Assembly (NCBI GenBank): GCA_002749135.1
Contig: NVVY01000014.1
Span: 37,488 to 60,439, forward strand
DNA length: 22,952 nt
Source: Alphaproteobacteria bacterium
GTDB lineage: Bacteria; Pseudomonadota; Alphaproteobacteria; Sphingomonadales; Emcibacteraceae
Reading direction: 5' to 3'
Notes under the pieces: model-generated
The model's input: the letters and a program-made list of their open reading frames with translations, nothing else
The model's database searches: none
Told to the model about the DNA's origin: nothing
Translations under genes and position numbers: made by a program
Shown: one piece after another, positions 1 through 8,515 of the stretch
How the letters are laid out: each line of letters begins with the position of its first letter
Numbering within the stretch: the first letter of the stretch is position 1

Positions 1-1502
1 GATGAATTTCGCGATTATATCCTCGGCTTTATTTTCTATAAATATCTGTCGGAGAAATTATACCTCTATGCCAACGGGCAATTGAAAGAGGACGGGGTTG
101 ATTATGCCAGCCTGTCAGACAATGACCCCATGGTGGGTGCCATTGCCGAACTCGCCATTGAGACCCTCGGCTATATGCTTAAACCATCGGAGTTGTTCAG
201 CGCCATTGCCCGGCGCGGCAATGCCCAAGTTTCTGATAATGACGATAATGACGAAACGCCTGAGAATTTTATCCTCGGCGATCTGGCGTCTATCCTCAGC
301 AATATTGAACAAAGCACCATGGGGACCGAGAGCGAGGATGATTTCGGGCAACTGTTCGAAGACCTCGACCTGACCTCCAGCAAGCTCGGGCGTACGGAAA
401 AAGCCAAAAATAATCTGATTGCGCAGGTGCTTGCCCATCTGGACAAGATCAATTTTGATCTGGAAAATAAAAAAGGCGATGTGCTGGGCGATGCCTACGA
501 ATATCTGATTGCCCAATTCGCCAGCGGCGCGGGTAAGAAAGCCGGGGAGTTCTATACCCCCCAAGCCGTATCCGAACTTATATCAAAGCTCGTGACGGTG
601 GATAAGGGACGGTTGCAATCGGTCTATGACCCTGCCTGTGGCTCCGGCTCCCTGTTGCTCAGGGTCGCGCGACAGGTGGATGAGGTGGCGGAATTTTACG
701 GACAGGAAATGAACCGCACCACCTATAATCTGGCGCGGATGAATATGATCCTGCATGGTGTCAATTACCGCAAATTCGACATCAAGCAGGAAGACACACT
801 GGAGCATCCCCAACATGAGGGCAAAAAATTCGAAGCCATCGTTGCCAATCCGCCCTTCTCCGCCAAATGGAGTGCCAATCAGCTATTGATGTCTGATGAC
901 CGTTTTGCCGAATATGGCAGGCTCGCCCCTGCCAGCAAAGCAGATTATGCTTTCATTCAGCATATGATCCATCATCTGGCGGATAATGGTAATATGGCGT
1001 GGTCATGCCCCACGGGGTGCTGTTCCGGGGGGCTGCCGAGGGACATATCCGTCGTTACCTGATTGAGGAACGCAATCTGCTGGATGCGGTGATCGGCTTG
1101 CCCGCCAACATCTTTTACGGTACATCCATCCCCACCTGCCTGATGGTATTTAAAAAATGCCGCACACACCCGGATGATATATTGTTCATTGACGCGAGTC
1201 AGTCTTTTGACAAGGGCAAGAACCAGAACCGGCTGTTGCCAGCGCATATTGAAAAGATTGTGGATTGTTACAAGGCACGAACCACAGAGGATAAATTCAG
1301 CTATGTCGCCCGCCGCGCAGAGGTGGCGGAAAATGATTATAACCTCAACATCCCCCGCTATGTGGATACGTTCGAGGAAGAAGAATTGATTGATTTGGAT
1401 ACGGTGACGGCGGAACTTGCGGCATTAAAGAGCGAAATGAAGGCTACCGATCAAACCATTGCTGGCTTCTGTGCAGAACTCGGCATAAAGGCACCATTTT
1501 GA
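1..1502 (+). pseudogene. hsdM: Type I restriction-modification DNA methyltransferase subunit HsdM, 5'-partial and frameshifted
   Basis: This encodes the N6-adenine methyltransferase subunit that, with HsdS, forms the type I modification enzyme and is also needed for restriction. The frame is open from base 1, beginning DEFRDYILGFIFYKYLSEKL, a typical HsdM N-terminal region, so the true start lies outside the window. The SAM-binding motif DPACGSGS is at 628-651 and the catalytic NPPF motif at 847-858. The first frame stops at 1060-1062 with a nonsense tail after ADNGNMA. Family-like sequence (VVMPHGVLFRGAAEGHIRRY) resumes one frame over from 999 and runs to the TGA at 1500-1502. The sequence ATGGCGTGGTC at 994-1004 reads as ATG GCG GTG GTC with one G missing. 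I see no long homopolymer or slippery site, so this is a decay mutation or a sequencing error. The stop overlaps the hsdS start by one base. Both catalytic motifs lie before the break, but the truncated product would lack the C-terminal part. Confidence 0.9.
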
Positions 1503-2737
1503 TGTTGGTAGAGCAGAAAAATATACCGTCCTTGCGCTTTCCTGAATTTGAGGGAGCGTGGGAAGAGAAAAAGTTAGAAGAAATAGCAGATGTAAAGGGT
1601 GGAAAAAGAATTCCTAAAGGCATGTCGCTTACAGATGTAGATACGGGACAACCTTATATAACCGTGAGTAATATGGAAAATGGCTCAGTGAATCTTGATA
1701 AAATCAAATTTGTTCCTGATGAGGCTAAGCATAAAATTCGAAATTATAAGATATTAATTTCAGATATTTTCATTTCTGTAGCTGGAACTTTGGGATTAAT
1801 AGGTATTATTCCACAAGAACTCAACAATGCAAATTTAACTGAAAATGCTAATAAGTTGACAAATATTAAATGTGTTCAGGCTTATTTGTTACGCTATTTG
1901 GAAACTAGCTACTTTTCTAGGTTGATTGAGAACGTAAAGACAACTAATGCACAGCCTAAATTAGCCATATATGCATTACAATCATTTAAGGTTAGGTCAC
2001 CACATGAGAATGAACAACAAAAGATTGCGGAATTTCTGACGGCGGTGGATGGGAAGATTGGGTTGTTATCGAAAAAGAAAGACTTGGCAGAGCGGTATAA
2101 AAAAGGGGTGATGCAAAAGCTCTTTTCCCAAAGCCTCCGCTTCACCAACAAAGACGGCACCCCCTATCCCGATTGGGAAGAAAAAACATTGGGGGAGATT
2201 TCTGAGAAACCGATGTACGGAATGAATGCCGCAGCGCGACAGTTCGATGGAGAGAACAAATACATTAGAATTACTGATATTGATGAGGACAGTAGGAAAT
2301 TTGTACCGAAACCCCTTACCTCTCCGCAGGGTGAAATTTTAGATAAATATTACCTAAAGGTGGGTGATATTGTCTTTGCCCGAACGGGAGCTAGCGTGGG
2401 AAAGAGTTATTTATATAAAGAGTTCGATGGGCAAGTAGCCTTTGCAGGGTTTTTGATTAAGTTCTCAATATCAGGTGCAAATGAAAGCTTTGTGTTTAGT
2501 CAGACGTTAACTTATGCATTTAAAAAATGGGTGAAAGTGATGTCAATGCGCTCAGGACAGCCGGGCATAAACGCTGAAGAATACCAAACATTTTCTTTTC
2601 AATTACCTTCGCAGGAAGAACAACAAAAAATCGCCGACTTTTTAAGCTCACTCGATCAAAAAATCACCCATATCAGCCAACAGCTCACCCAAGCCCAAGC
2701 CTTTAAAAAAGGCTTGTTGCAACAGATGTTTGTCTAG
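1502..2737 (+). CDS. hsdS: Type I restriction-modification specificity subunit HsdS
   Basis: This is the DNA-recognition subunit that directs HsdM and HsdR to a bipartite target. The 411-residue product has two target-recognition domains (about residues 10-168 and 217-375). Each is followed by a conserved helical spacer: QQKIAEFLTAVDGKIG near residue 171, then KKGVMQKLF, and QQKIADFLSSLDQKI near 378, then KKGLLQQMF at the C-terminus. This duplicated half-structure and the length are normal for HsdS. I chose the ATG at 1502, which overlaps the hsdM stop as TGATG; an in-frame TTG one codon upstream is less likely. The first recognition domain (about 1590-2000) is much more AT-rich than the flanking helices, as expected when specificity domains are swapped between strains. 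It is followed after 35 bp by hepT. Confidence 0.93.
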   Translation: MLVEQKNIPSLRFPEFEGAWEEKKLEEIADVKGGKRIPKGMSLTDVDTGQPYITVSNMENGSVNLDKIKFVPDEAKHKIRNYKILISDIFISVAGTLGLIGIIPQELNNANLTENANKLTNIKCVQAYLLRYLETSYFSRLIENVKTTNAQPKLAIYALQSFKVRSPHENEQQKIAEFLTAVDGKIGLLSKKKDLAERYKKGVMQKLFSQSLRFTNKDGTPYPDWEEKTLGEISEKPMYGMNAAARQFDGENKYIRITDIDEDSRKFVPKPLTSPQGEILDKYYLKVGDIVFARTGASVGKSYLYKEFDGQVAFAGFLIKFSISGANESFVFSQTLTYAFKKWVKVMSMRSGQPGINAEEYQTFSFQLPSQEEQQKIADFLSSLDQKITHISQQLTQAQAFKKGLLQQMFV

Positions 2738-2772
2738 TATCATCCGGGCTTACGTATAACAGGACAGGTAAT

Positions 2773-3192
2773 ATGACCGAAAAAGACATACGCTGGCAGC
2801 AACGGTTTCAGAATTATGGCAAGGCGCTGGACCAGCTCACGCGCTTTATGGACCGGAAAGACTTGAACGAGTTGGAGGAGCAGGGGCTTATTCAGGCGTT
2901 CGAATATACCCATGAACTGGCATGGAAGACGCTCAAGGATTTTCTGGACTATCGCGGTGTTGTCAATCTGTTTGGCTCAAAAGACACCACCAAAGAGGCC
3001 TTCAAGGCCGGATTGCTGGGCGATAGTGAGGATAGGGGGCTTATCTGGATGGATATGATCAAGTCGCGCAATCTGACCTCCCACACCTATAACGAGGCCA
3101 CCACCCGAAAGATCATCCTGGCGATCCAAAAGGACTATCATAACGCATTCCTTATGCTCAGGGAAAAACTGGCTGCCTTCAAGGAGGAATGA
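2773..3192 (+). CDS. hepT: HepT-like HEPN ribonuclease toxin (HI0074 / nucleotidyltransferase substrate-binding family)
   Basis: The product is a 139-residue, mainly helical HEPN protein of the HI0074/HepT family. It carries RNLTSHTY, an exact R-x4-H-x-Y motif with R99, H104 and Y106. In characterised HepT/MntA pairs this motif forms the RNase active site, and the tyrosine is the residue AMPylated by the partner. The next gene, one base downstream, is the matching nucleotidyltransferase, so the toxin-antitoxin assignment rests on motif plus pairing. Older annotation calls the family a nucleotidyltransferase substrate-binding protein. The pair sits between hsdS and hsdR in the same orientation, which suggests co-transcription with the restriction operon and a defence or stabilising role; that last step is inference. 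The ATG at 2773 has a purine-rich AGGACAGG about eight bases upstream. Confidence 0.87.
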   Translation: MTEKDIRWQQRFQNYGKALDQLTRFMDRKDLNELEEQGLIQAFEYTHELAWKTLKDFLDYRGVVNLFGSKDTTKEAFKAGLLGDSEDRGLIWMDMIKSRNLTSHTYNEATTRKIILAIQKDYHNAFLMLREKLAAFKEE

Positions 3193-3193
3193 G

Positions 3194-3502
3194 ATGAATT
3201 GCGGGCTGGGCGACAATACCATAAACCGGATCAAGGCGGTATTCAGACGCTTTCCCGAAATCTCCCGCGTGATGTTATACGGGTCCCGCGCCAAGGGAAA
3301 TTACAAGCCGGGCTCTGATATTGATCTGACCTTTTTCGGGAACGGTCTTGACCTCAAGAGCCTTAGCCGGATTGACGGGGCGCTGGATGAGCTTGACCTG
3401 CCCTATCTCTTTGACTTGTCCCTTTATGATGAAATTGAAAACCCTGATTTTCTGGATCATATCAAACGGGTCGGGATATTATTTTATGATAGCGGAAAGT
3501 GA
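3194..3502 (+). CDS. mntA: MntA-like minimal nucleotidyltransferase antitoxin (HI0073 family)
   Basis: This is a 102-residue minimal nucleotidyltransferase. The pol-beta-type signature GS-x10-D-x-D is exact: G30-S31, then ten residues, then D42-I-D44. In characterised systems MntA transfers AMP to the tyrosine of the HepT R-x4-H-x-Y motif and so silences the RNase; its activity here is inferred from family and pairing. The start codon lies one base after the hepT stop, and a strong ribosome site AAGGAGG (3181-3187) inside the end of hepT serves it, so the two are translationally coupled. The size matches the minimal HI0073-like proteins, with no extra domain. About 50 bases follow before hsdR. 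Confidence 0.87.
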   Translation: MNCGLGDNTINRIKAVFRRFPEISRVMLYGSRAKGNYKPGSDIDLTFFGNGLDLKSLSRIDGALDELDLPYLFDLSLYDEIENPDFLDHIKRVGILFYDSGK

Positions 3503-3553
3503 CCGGGAATTTCACAAGAAATTTTTCAGTGATGAAAAAGGGGAATAGATAAA

Positions 3554-6382
3554 ATGCATCAAAGCGAACAGACGCTGGAAAACAACCTTGTGGATCAATT
3601 AACCACGCTCGGTTATGCGCGGGTGATCATCCGGGATGAGGGAGAACTGCTTGCCAATCTGAAACGCCAGCTTGAAAAACATAACAAAACCAGTTTCTCC
3701 GATAATGAATTTAAACGTATCTGCCTGCATCTGAACAAAGGCAATGTTTTTGAGCGGGCAAAAATCCTGCGGGACAAGATGCATCTGAAACGGGATGACG
3801 ACACATCCGCCTATATCGAATTTATCGATCAACTGGAATGGTGCCAGAACCAGTATCAGGTGACAAGTCAGGTCACACAAGTGGGGACTTATGAAAATCG
3901 CTATGACGTGACCTTGCTGATTAACGGCTTGCCTTTGGTGCAGATTGAGCTGAAACGGCGGGGGCTGGAACTGAAAGAAGCTTTCAATCAGATCAACCGT
4001 TATCACCGGCATAGTTTCGGGTCCGGTTCGGGGCTTTATCAATATATTCAGATTTTCGTTATCTCCAACGGGGTTAATACAAAATATTACGCCAATAACC
4101 GCAAGCAGTCTTTCAAACAAACATTCTTCTGGGCGGATGAACAGAATAAAGCCATCATGCAACTGGATCAGTTTGCCAAGGTTTTTCTGGAAAAATGTCA
4201 CATCTCCAAAATGATCACAAAATATATTGTGCTCAATGAAACCGATAAAATATTGATGGTGTTGCGCCCCTATCAATATTATGCCACCGAAGCGATTGTG
4301 GACAAGGTCAAACATGGGCGATCAAATGGCTATATCTGGCATACCACAGGGTCCGGCAAGACACTGACCTCTTTCAAGGCGGCACAAATCCTTATGCAAA
4401 TCCCCAAGGTGCATAAGGTGATCTTTGTGGTGGATCGCCGTGATCTGGACTATCAAACCAACAAGGAATTCAATGCCTTTTCCAAGGGCAGTGTGGACGG
4501 CACCAGCAATACAAAGGCGCTGGTCAAACAATTAAGCGATGATACCAAGCTGATTGTTACCACCATACAAAAGCTTAATACCGCCATCAGCAAAGCACGC
4601 TATCAGGATATGATGGAGCCGCTTAAAGACAAGCGCATTGTCTTTATTTTTGATGAATGTCATCGCAGTCAGTTTGGTGATACCCATAAAAGAATTACCG
4701 AATATTTTAACCGCTATCAGATGTTTGGCTTTACCGGCACCCCGATCTTTGTGGAAAATATTGCTAAAAACCAGCATGGCAGGCGCACCACCCGCGATCT
4801 GTTTGGTGACTGTTTGCATAAATATGTCATTACCGATGCCATTCGGGATGAGAATGTATTGAAATTCTCCATTGAGTATGTAGGGCGCTACAAGGAAAAG
4901 GAAGGGGTTTATTCAGATATTGAGGTGGAAGACATCGACATCAAGGAACTGATGGAATCCGAAAAAAGGCTGGAGCCGATTACCGACTATATCATCGCCA
5001 ACCATGGGCGCAAAACCCACGCGCGCGCATTTACCGCCATGTTCTGTGTCTCTGGCGTGCCGGTGTTGATCAAATATTATGACCTGCTCAAGGCGCGGAA
5101 GGACGCGGGGCTTCATGACCTGAAAATTGCCACCATATTCAGTTTTGCCGCCAATGAAGAGGATAAAAACGCCGATGGTATTATCGGCGAGGATGAGCTG
5201 GATATTGATAACGCAAGGGTCGATCAGCATAGCCGGGATATTCTGGAAAGCTATATTGCCGATTACAATAAAATGTTCGGCACAAAATTCAGCACCAAAG
5301 ACAACCAGTCCTATTATAATTATTACAACGACATCGCCAAGAAGGTCAAAGAACGTAAAATAGATATTCTGCTGGTGGTCAATATGTTCCTCACCGGCTT
5401 TGACAGCAAGACACTCAACACGCTCTATGTGGATAAAAACCTGAAACATCACGGCTTGTTACAAGCCTTTTCACGCACCAACCGCATTTTGAATGAACAG
5501 AAATCCCAAGGGAATATTGTCTGCTTTAGAAATCTTAAAGAAGCAACGGATGATGCAATTGCGCTCTTTTCCAATATTGATGCAAAAGATACGATCATCA
5601 TGGCACCCTATGAAGATTATGTGCAACAATTCAATGCCGCCTTTGATCACCTCCTGAGCCTTGTGCCAACGGTGGATAGTGTGAATGACCTTGAGACAGA
5701 AGAAGATGAGGTTAAATTCATTCAAGCCTTCCGGATACTCTTGCGGCTGAAAAATATCTTGATCACCTTCACAGATTTTAACTTTGATGATTTGGGTGTA
5801 TCTGAACAGACTTTTAATGATTATCTCAGTAAATATCTCGATTTATATGACAAGGTCAGAAGCAATAATCAAAAAGAAAAGGTTTCTATCCTTGATGATG
5901 TGGATTTTGAACTGGAACTTATCCATCGTGATGAGGTGAATGTCACATACATCCTGCAATTGCTGTTGAAGCTGAAAACTTCCGATGAACAAGAACAGGA
6001 AAACCAGCGCAAGGCGATCCTCGACCTTATCACCGGGGATGCCAAGCTACGCAGTAAGCGAGAGCTTATTGAAAAATTCATATTGGAAAATTTGCCAAAC
6101 ATAGAAAATGCCGAAAATATTGAACGCGAATTCAGCGCTTTCTGGAATAAAGAAAAACGGGCGGCATTTGAAGAGCTATGGGAAACAGAAGGGCTTGATT
6201 CAGATAAGGTGGAGAAGATCATATCTGACCATCTTTTCACCGGACATGTTCCCATCACAGACGATGTTGTCGCCGCCATGCAAGTAAAGCCCAAAATCCT
6301 CGAACGCAAGAAAATAGCACAAAGGGCGCTGGACAAAATCATGCGGTTTATTGAAGTGTTTGTCACGGACGCACCGGAATAG
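3554..6382 (+). CDS. hsdR: Type I restriction endonuclease subunit HsdR
   Basis: This is the motor and nuclease subunit of the type I enzyme, which translocates DNA using ATP and cuts unmodified DNA. The 942-residue product contains an N-terminal PD-(D/E)xK-type nuclease (D118, then E132-L-K134 in QIELK), a Walker A motif TGSGKT at 265-270, a DECH box at 367-370, GFTGTP at 392-397 and a helicase motif VI-like QAFSRTNR at 637-644, followed by a helical C-terminal region. Length and motif order are normal and the frame is intact. The ATG at 3554 follows AGGGGA about ten bases upstream. Since HsdR acts only in complex with HsdM and HsdS, the hsdM frameshift predicts that this intact subunit is idle unless the break is an error or another methylase subunit compensates. 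Confidence 0.95.
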   Translation: MHQSEQTLENNLVDQLTTLGYARVIIRDEGELLANLKRQLEKHNKTSFSDNEFKRICLHLNKGNVFERAKILRDKMHLKRDDDTSAYIEFIDQLEWCQNQYQVTSQVTQVGTYENRYDVTLLINGLPLVQIELKRRGLELKEAFNQINRYHRHSFGSGSGLYQYIQIFVISNGVNTKYYANNRKQSFKQTFFWADEQNKAIMQLDQFAKVFLEKCHISKMITKYIVLNETDKILMVLRPYQYYATEAIVDKVKHGRSNGYIWHTTGSGKTLTSFKAAQILMQIPKVHKVIFVVDRRDLDYQTNKEFNAFSKGSVDGTSNTKALVKQLSDDTKLIVTTIQKLNTAISKARYQDMMEPLKDKRIVFIFDECHRSQFGDTHKRITEYFNRYQMFGFTGTPIFVENIAKNQHGRRTTRDLFGDCLHKYVITDAIRDENVLKFSIEYVGRYKEKEGVYSDIEVEDIDIKELMESEKRLEPITDYIIANHGRKTHARAFTAMFCVSGVPVLIKYYDLLKARKDAGLHDLKIATIFSFAANEEDKNADGIIGEDELDIDNARVDQHSRDILESYIADYNKMFGTKFSTKDNQSYYNYYNDIAKKVKERKIDILLVVNMFLTGFDSKTLNTLYVDKNLKHHGLLQAFSRTNRILNEQKSQGNIVCFRNLKEATDDAIALFSNIDAKDTIIMAPYEDYVQQFNAAFDHLLSLVPTVDSVNDLETEEDEVKFIQAFRILLRLKNILITFTDFNFDDLGVSEQTFNDYLSKYLDLYDKVRSNNQKEKVSILDDVDFELELIHRDEVNVTYILQLLLKLKTSDEQEQENQRKAILDLITGDAKLRSKRELIEKFILENLPNIENAENIEREFSAFWNKEKRAAFEELWETEGLDSDKVEKIISDHLFTGHVPITDDVVAAMQVKPKILERKKIAQRALDKIMRFIEVFVTDAPE

Positions 6383-6589
6383 AGGCAAGGCATAGTCGCC
6401 AATCGCGCGAGGATGCTCATAGGCTGGGGAAACAGAGGTTTTTCAATACCACACCTGTTAACTCCACCAGTCATGTGGTAAAATTCATCAAAGAGGTTGA
6501 TCTGTGCAACTTACACATAAAAACCGCCAACAACCAAGAAAGCGACCTTGCGGAAATCTTGTAATACTTTCAAGTATAAGGAAAAAATT
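6383..6589. other. Intergenic stretch between hsdR and tRNA-Gly, no gene seen
   Basis: I see no convincing gene or clear terminator in these roughly 200 bases. There is a short perfect inverted repeat ATACTT/AAGTAT at 6564-6577 and a run of A (6582-6587), which is a T-run just past the 3' end of the tRNA transcript. It is the junction between the restriction island and the tRNA gene. Confidence 0.5.
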
Positions 6590-6664
6590 TGGAGCGGGCG
6601 ATGAGATTCGAACTCACGACCCTAACCTTGGCAAGGTTATGCTCTACCCCTGAGCTACGCCCGC
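6590..6664 (-). tRNA. tRNA-Gly (anticodon GCC), CCA encoded
   Basis: Read on the minus strand, the gene starts GCGGGCG and ends CGCCCGC-T-CCA, giving a perfect 7-bp acceptor stem, the discriminator U usual for glycine tRNAs, and an encoded CCA at 6590-6592. The D-arm begins TAGCTCAGGGGTAGAGCA. The anticodon stem TAACC/GGTTA closes the loop TTGCCAA, giving anticodon GCC. The T-arm contains GTTCGAATC. Its 3' end faces the restriction-modification genes. The 3' ends of tRNA genes are common integration sites, so it may mark an island boundary, but no second attachment copy is visible in the window. Confidence 0.97.
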
Positions 6665-6706
6665 ACTCCAAAAAAAAGACCAGTCCGTACCCGGACCGTG
6701 CGGCGG

Positions 6707-6734
6707 ATAATAGCCATTACAAGGCCAAAATCAA
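6707..6734 (-). promoter_or_regulatory. Candidate promoter for tRNA-Gly
   Basis: On the minus strand TTGATT (6729-6734) and TATTAT (6707-6712) are separated by 16 bases, resembling a sigma-70 promoter. A GC-rich stretch CCGCCGC follows the -10 box immediately, as is common in stable-RNA promoters under stringent control. The predicted leader contains a small hairpin GTCCG/CGGAC before the tRNA. This is motif-based only. Confidence 0.45.
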
Positions 6735-6818
6735 GGGTAATTTCAAAAAAACATCATTTGCTTGCCATGGCGGTTTTTTTCGCTAAAAATGCAGGCAATA
6801 TAAACAACATCATGAATT

Positions 6819-6847
6819 TTGATAATCCCTGTGATTAGGTCTATAAT
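6819..6847 (+). promoter_or_regulatory. Sigma-70-like promoter for the cnoX-like operon
   Basis: TTGATA (6819-6824) and a perfect TATAAT (6842-6847) are separated by exactly 17 bases, with the expected transcription start near 6854. The operon's first start codon lies about 20-25 bases further on. It is the best promoter match I saw in the window. Confidence 0.72.
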
Positions 6848-6877
6848 GACAAGCAGGCTAACGATTAAGGAATGAAT

Positions 6878-7783
6878 ATGCAGAATATGGACGTGCCACA
6901 GGGCGGGCAAACGGTGGCTTTGATCAAGGATGGCGATATGTCCACATTCATGGCGGATGTGATCGAGAAATCGGCGGCCACCCCGGTTCTGGTCAGTTTC
7001 TATTCAAGCTGGTCCGAGAACTGCAAGAAGCTCACCCCCATTGTGGAAAAAATTGTCCAGCAGGCTGGCGGCGCGGTTCAGATGGTGCGAATCGATTTTG
7101 AAAAAAACCAGCAACTCGCGGCCCAGATGAAAATTCAATCGGTTCCCACGGTAGTGGTCTTTGTCGACCAACGGCCCGTGGATGCCTTTGCCGGCGTGAA
7201 GTCAGAAGCCGAGGTCAAAGAATTCATCGCCCGCTTCGCCCCCGAAATGCAACCCTCCCCTACCGAGCAAATTATCGAACAGGCCGTCATTCTGTTTAAC
7301 GGCGGAGACTTTCAGAATGCCGCTGAGCTTTATTCCCAAATTCTTCAGATGGAGACGGAAAATGTCCCGGCCCTTGCCGGGCTGGCCCAAAGCCTGATCC
7401 GTTTGAATGATCTGGAAAATGCCAGGACTGTTCTGGACGGCACCCCGAAACAGCATGAGAATGACCCAGCCATCACCGCCGCCCGGGCAGCGCTTGATAT
7501 GGCGGAACAGTTGGCGGACCTTGGTGATGCCGCCGCGCTGGAACAGGCCATAAAGGAGGATGCCGATAACCATCAGGCCCGTTTTGATCTGGCGCTGATT
7601 TTATGGGCCAGCGGAGACCAGGACGCGGCGGCAGATCATCTGCTGACCATTATTTCCCGCGACCGGGGCTGGAATGAGGACGGGGCGCGCAAACAACTGG
7701 TGAAATTTTTCGAAATCGCCGGCCCCATGGACCCCTTCACGGTCAAAATACGTAAAAAACTATCAAGCATTCTTTTCGCCTGA
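6878..7783 (+). CDS. Thioredoxin-fold TPR protein, CnoX/YbbN-like
   Basis: The product has an N-terminal thioredoxin fold (about residues 15-110) and a C-terminal TPR-like helical region with repeats such as NGGDFQNAAELYSQIL. The redox motif reads W-S-E-N-C, so the first cysteine of CxxC is replaced by serine, and the cis-proline loop QSVPTVVVF is present. The architecture and S-x-x-C motif match E. coli CnoX (YbbN), a holdase that protects proteins from oxidative aggregation and hands them to chaperones; the function here is inferred by family. An ATG at 6872 is possible, but AAGGA at 6867-6871 leaves almost no spacing to it and is well placed for the ATG at 6878, which I prefer. It heads a three-gene run with short gaps (30 and 15 bp) behind a strong promoter. 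Confidence 0.86.
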   Translation: MQNMDVPQGGQTVALIKDGDMSTFMADVIEKSAATPVLVSFYSSWSENCKKLTPIVEKIVQQAGGAVQMVRIDFEKNQQLAAQMKIQSVPTVVVFVDQRPVDAFAGVKSEAEVKEFIARFAPEMQPSPTEQIIEQAVILFNGGDFQNAAELYSQILQMETENVPALAGLAQSLIRLNDLENARTVLDGTPKQHENDPAITAARAALDMAEQLADLGDAAALEQAIKEDADNHQARFDLALILWASGDQDAAADHLLTIISRDRGWNEDGARKQLVKFFEIAGPMDPFTVKIRKKLSSILFA

Positions 7784-7813
7784 CCGAAAGATATATGCCA
7801 AAGGACAGCAACA

Positions 7814-8500
7814 GTGTTTGAACTGGACCGATTACCAGAAAAGTTGCCGGTTTTTCCTTTAACCGGGGCCTTACTGTTGCCCAAGGGACATTTACCGCTT
7901 AATATTTTTGAACCCCGATATCTGGATATGGTGTATCATGCGCGTGAGAAAAACGGCCTGATCGGAATGATACAGCCCATCCTCTCGCCCCTGACGACGC
8001 AGGAAGGCAATGACCAATATGGCACCGCCCCCCGCAACCGCCCCCTTTATATCACCGGCTGTGTGGGCATGATTTCTGACCTGACGGAGAAACCGGACGG
8101 CAGCCTGACCATCATGCTGACCGGGCTTAGCCGCTATGACATCGTGGAGGAACTGCCCCGCCGTCAGACTTTTCGGCAGGTCCGGGTGCTGTATGACAGA
8201 TTTCAGGAAGATTGTGCCCTGCCGTCCCGGTCCGATGATATTGGGCGCAAGGATCTGGTTTTGAGCGTGGAAAAATATTTACGGCTTCATAATATTATTC
8301 CCCGGTGGGAGGCTCTGGAAAGAGCCTGCGACGAGGAACTGATCAGCGCCCTTGCCATGATCTGCCCCTTCAGCGAAGCCGAAAAACAGGCCCTGCTGGA
8401 AACCGTCAGTTTAAAGGGGCGGGTTGATCTGATGCTGAAAATAATGGCCTTTGATCTGTCCAGCGGACAGGCAAGTGCCTATAACAAGATTTTACAATGA
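7814..8500 (+). CDS. Stand-alone Lon N-terminal (LON substrate-binding) domain protein
   Basis: The 228-residue product begins LPEKLPVFPLTGALLLPKGH and continues LPLNIFEPRYLDMV, the hallmark of the LON substrate-binding domain. It has no AAA+ module and no Ser-Lys protease domain, so it is not the Lon protease itself but the small family often annotated peptidase S16. The precise function is unknown; the domain binds peptides or proteins in Lon. The start is a GTG at 7814 with AAGGA (7801-7805) eight bases upstream. It lies 30 bp after the CnoX-like gene and 15 bp before the Trm112-like gene, and this three-gene order suggests a protein-quality-control theme, which is inference. Confidence 0.88.
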   Translation: MFELDRLPEKLPVFPLTGALLLPKGHLPLNIFEPRYLDMVYHAREKNGLIGMIQPILSPLTTQEGNDQYGTAPRNRPLYITGCVGMISDLTEKPDGSLTIMLTGLSRYDIVEELPRRQTFRQVRVLYDRFQEDCALPSRSDDIGRKDLVLSVEKYLRLHNIIPRWEALERACDEELISALAMICPFSEAEKQALLETVSLKGRVDLMLKIMAFDLSSGQASAYNKILQ

Positions 8501-8515
8501 TCACAGGATAATAAA

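Noticed and set aside
985..1005. Programmed frameshift in hsdM
   Set aside because: No slippery heptamer or downstream structure is evident, and hsdM genes are not known to use recoding here; a mutation or read error is simpler.
3599..4315. Open frame of 238 codons on the minus strand
   Set aside because: It is antisense to the N-terminal part of hsdR, which has clear nuclease and helicase motifs.
6589..6786. Short open frame across the tRNA gene on the plus strand
   Set aside because: The reading runs through the antisense of a clear tRNA-Gly and into intergenic DNA; this is a common false call at tRNA loci.
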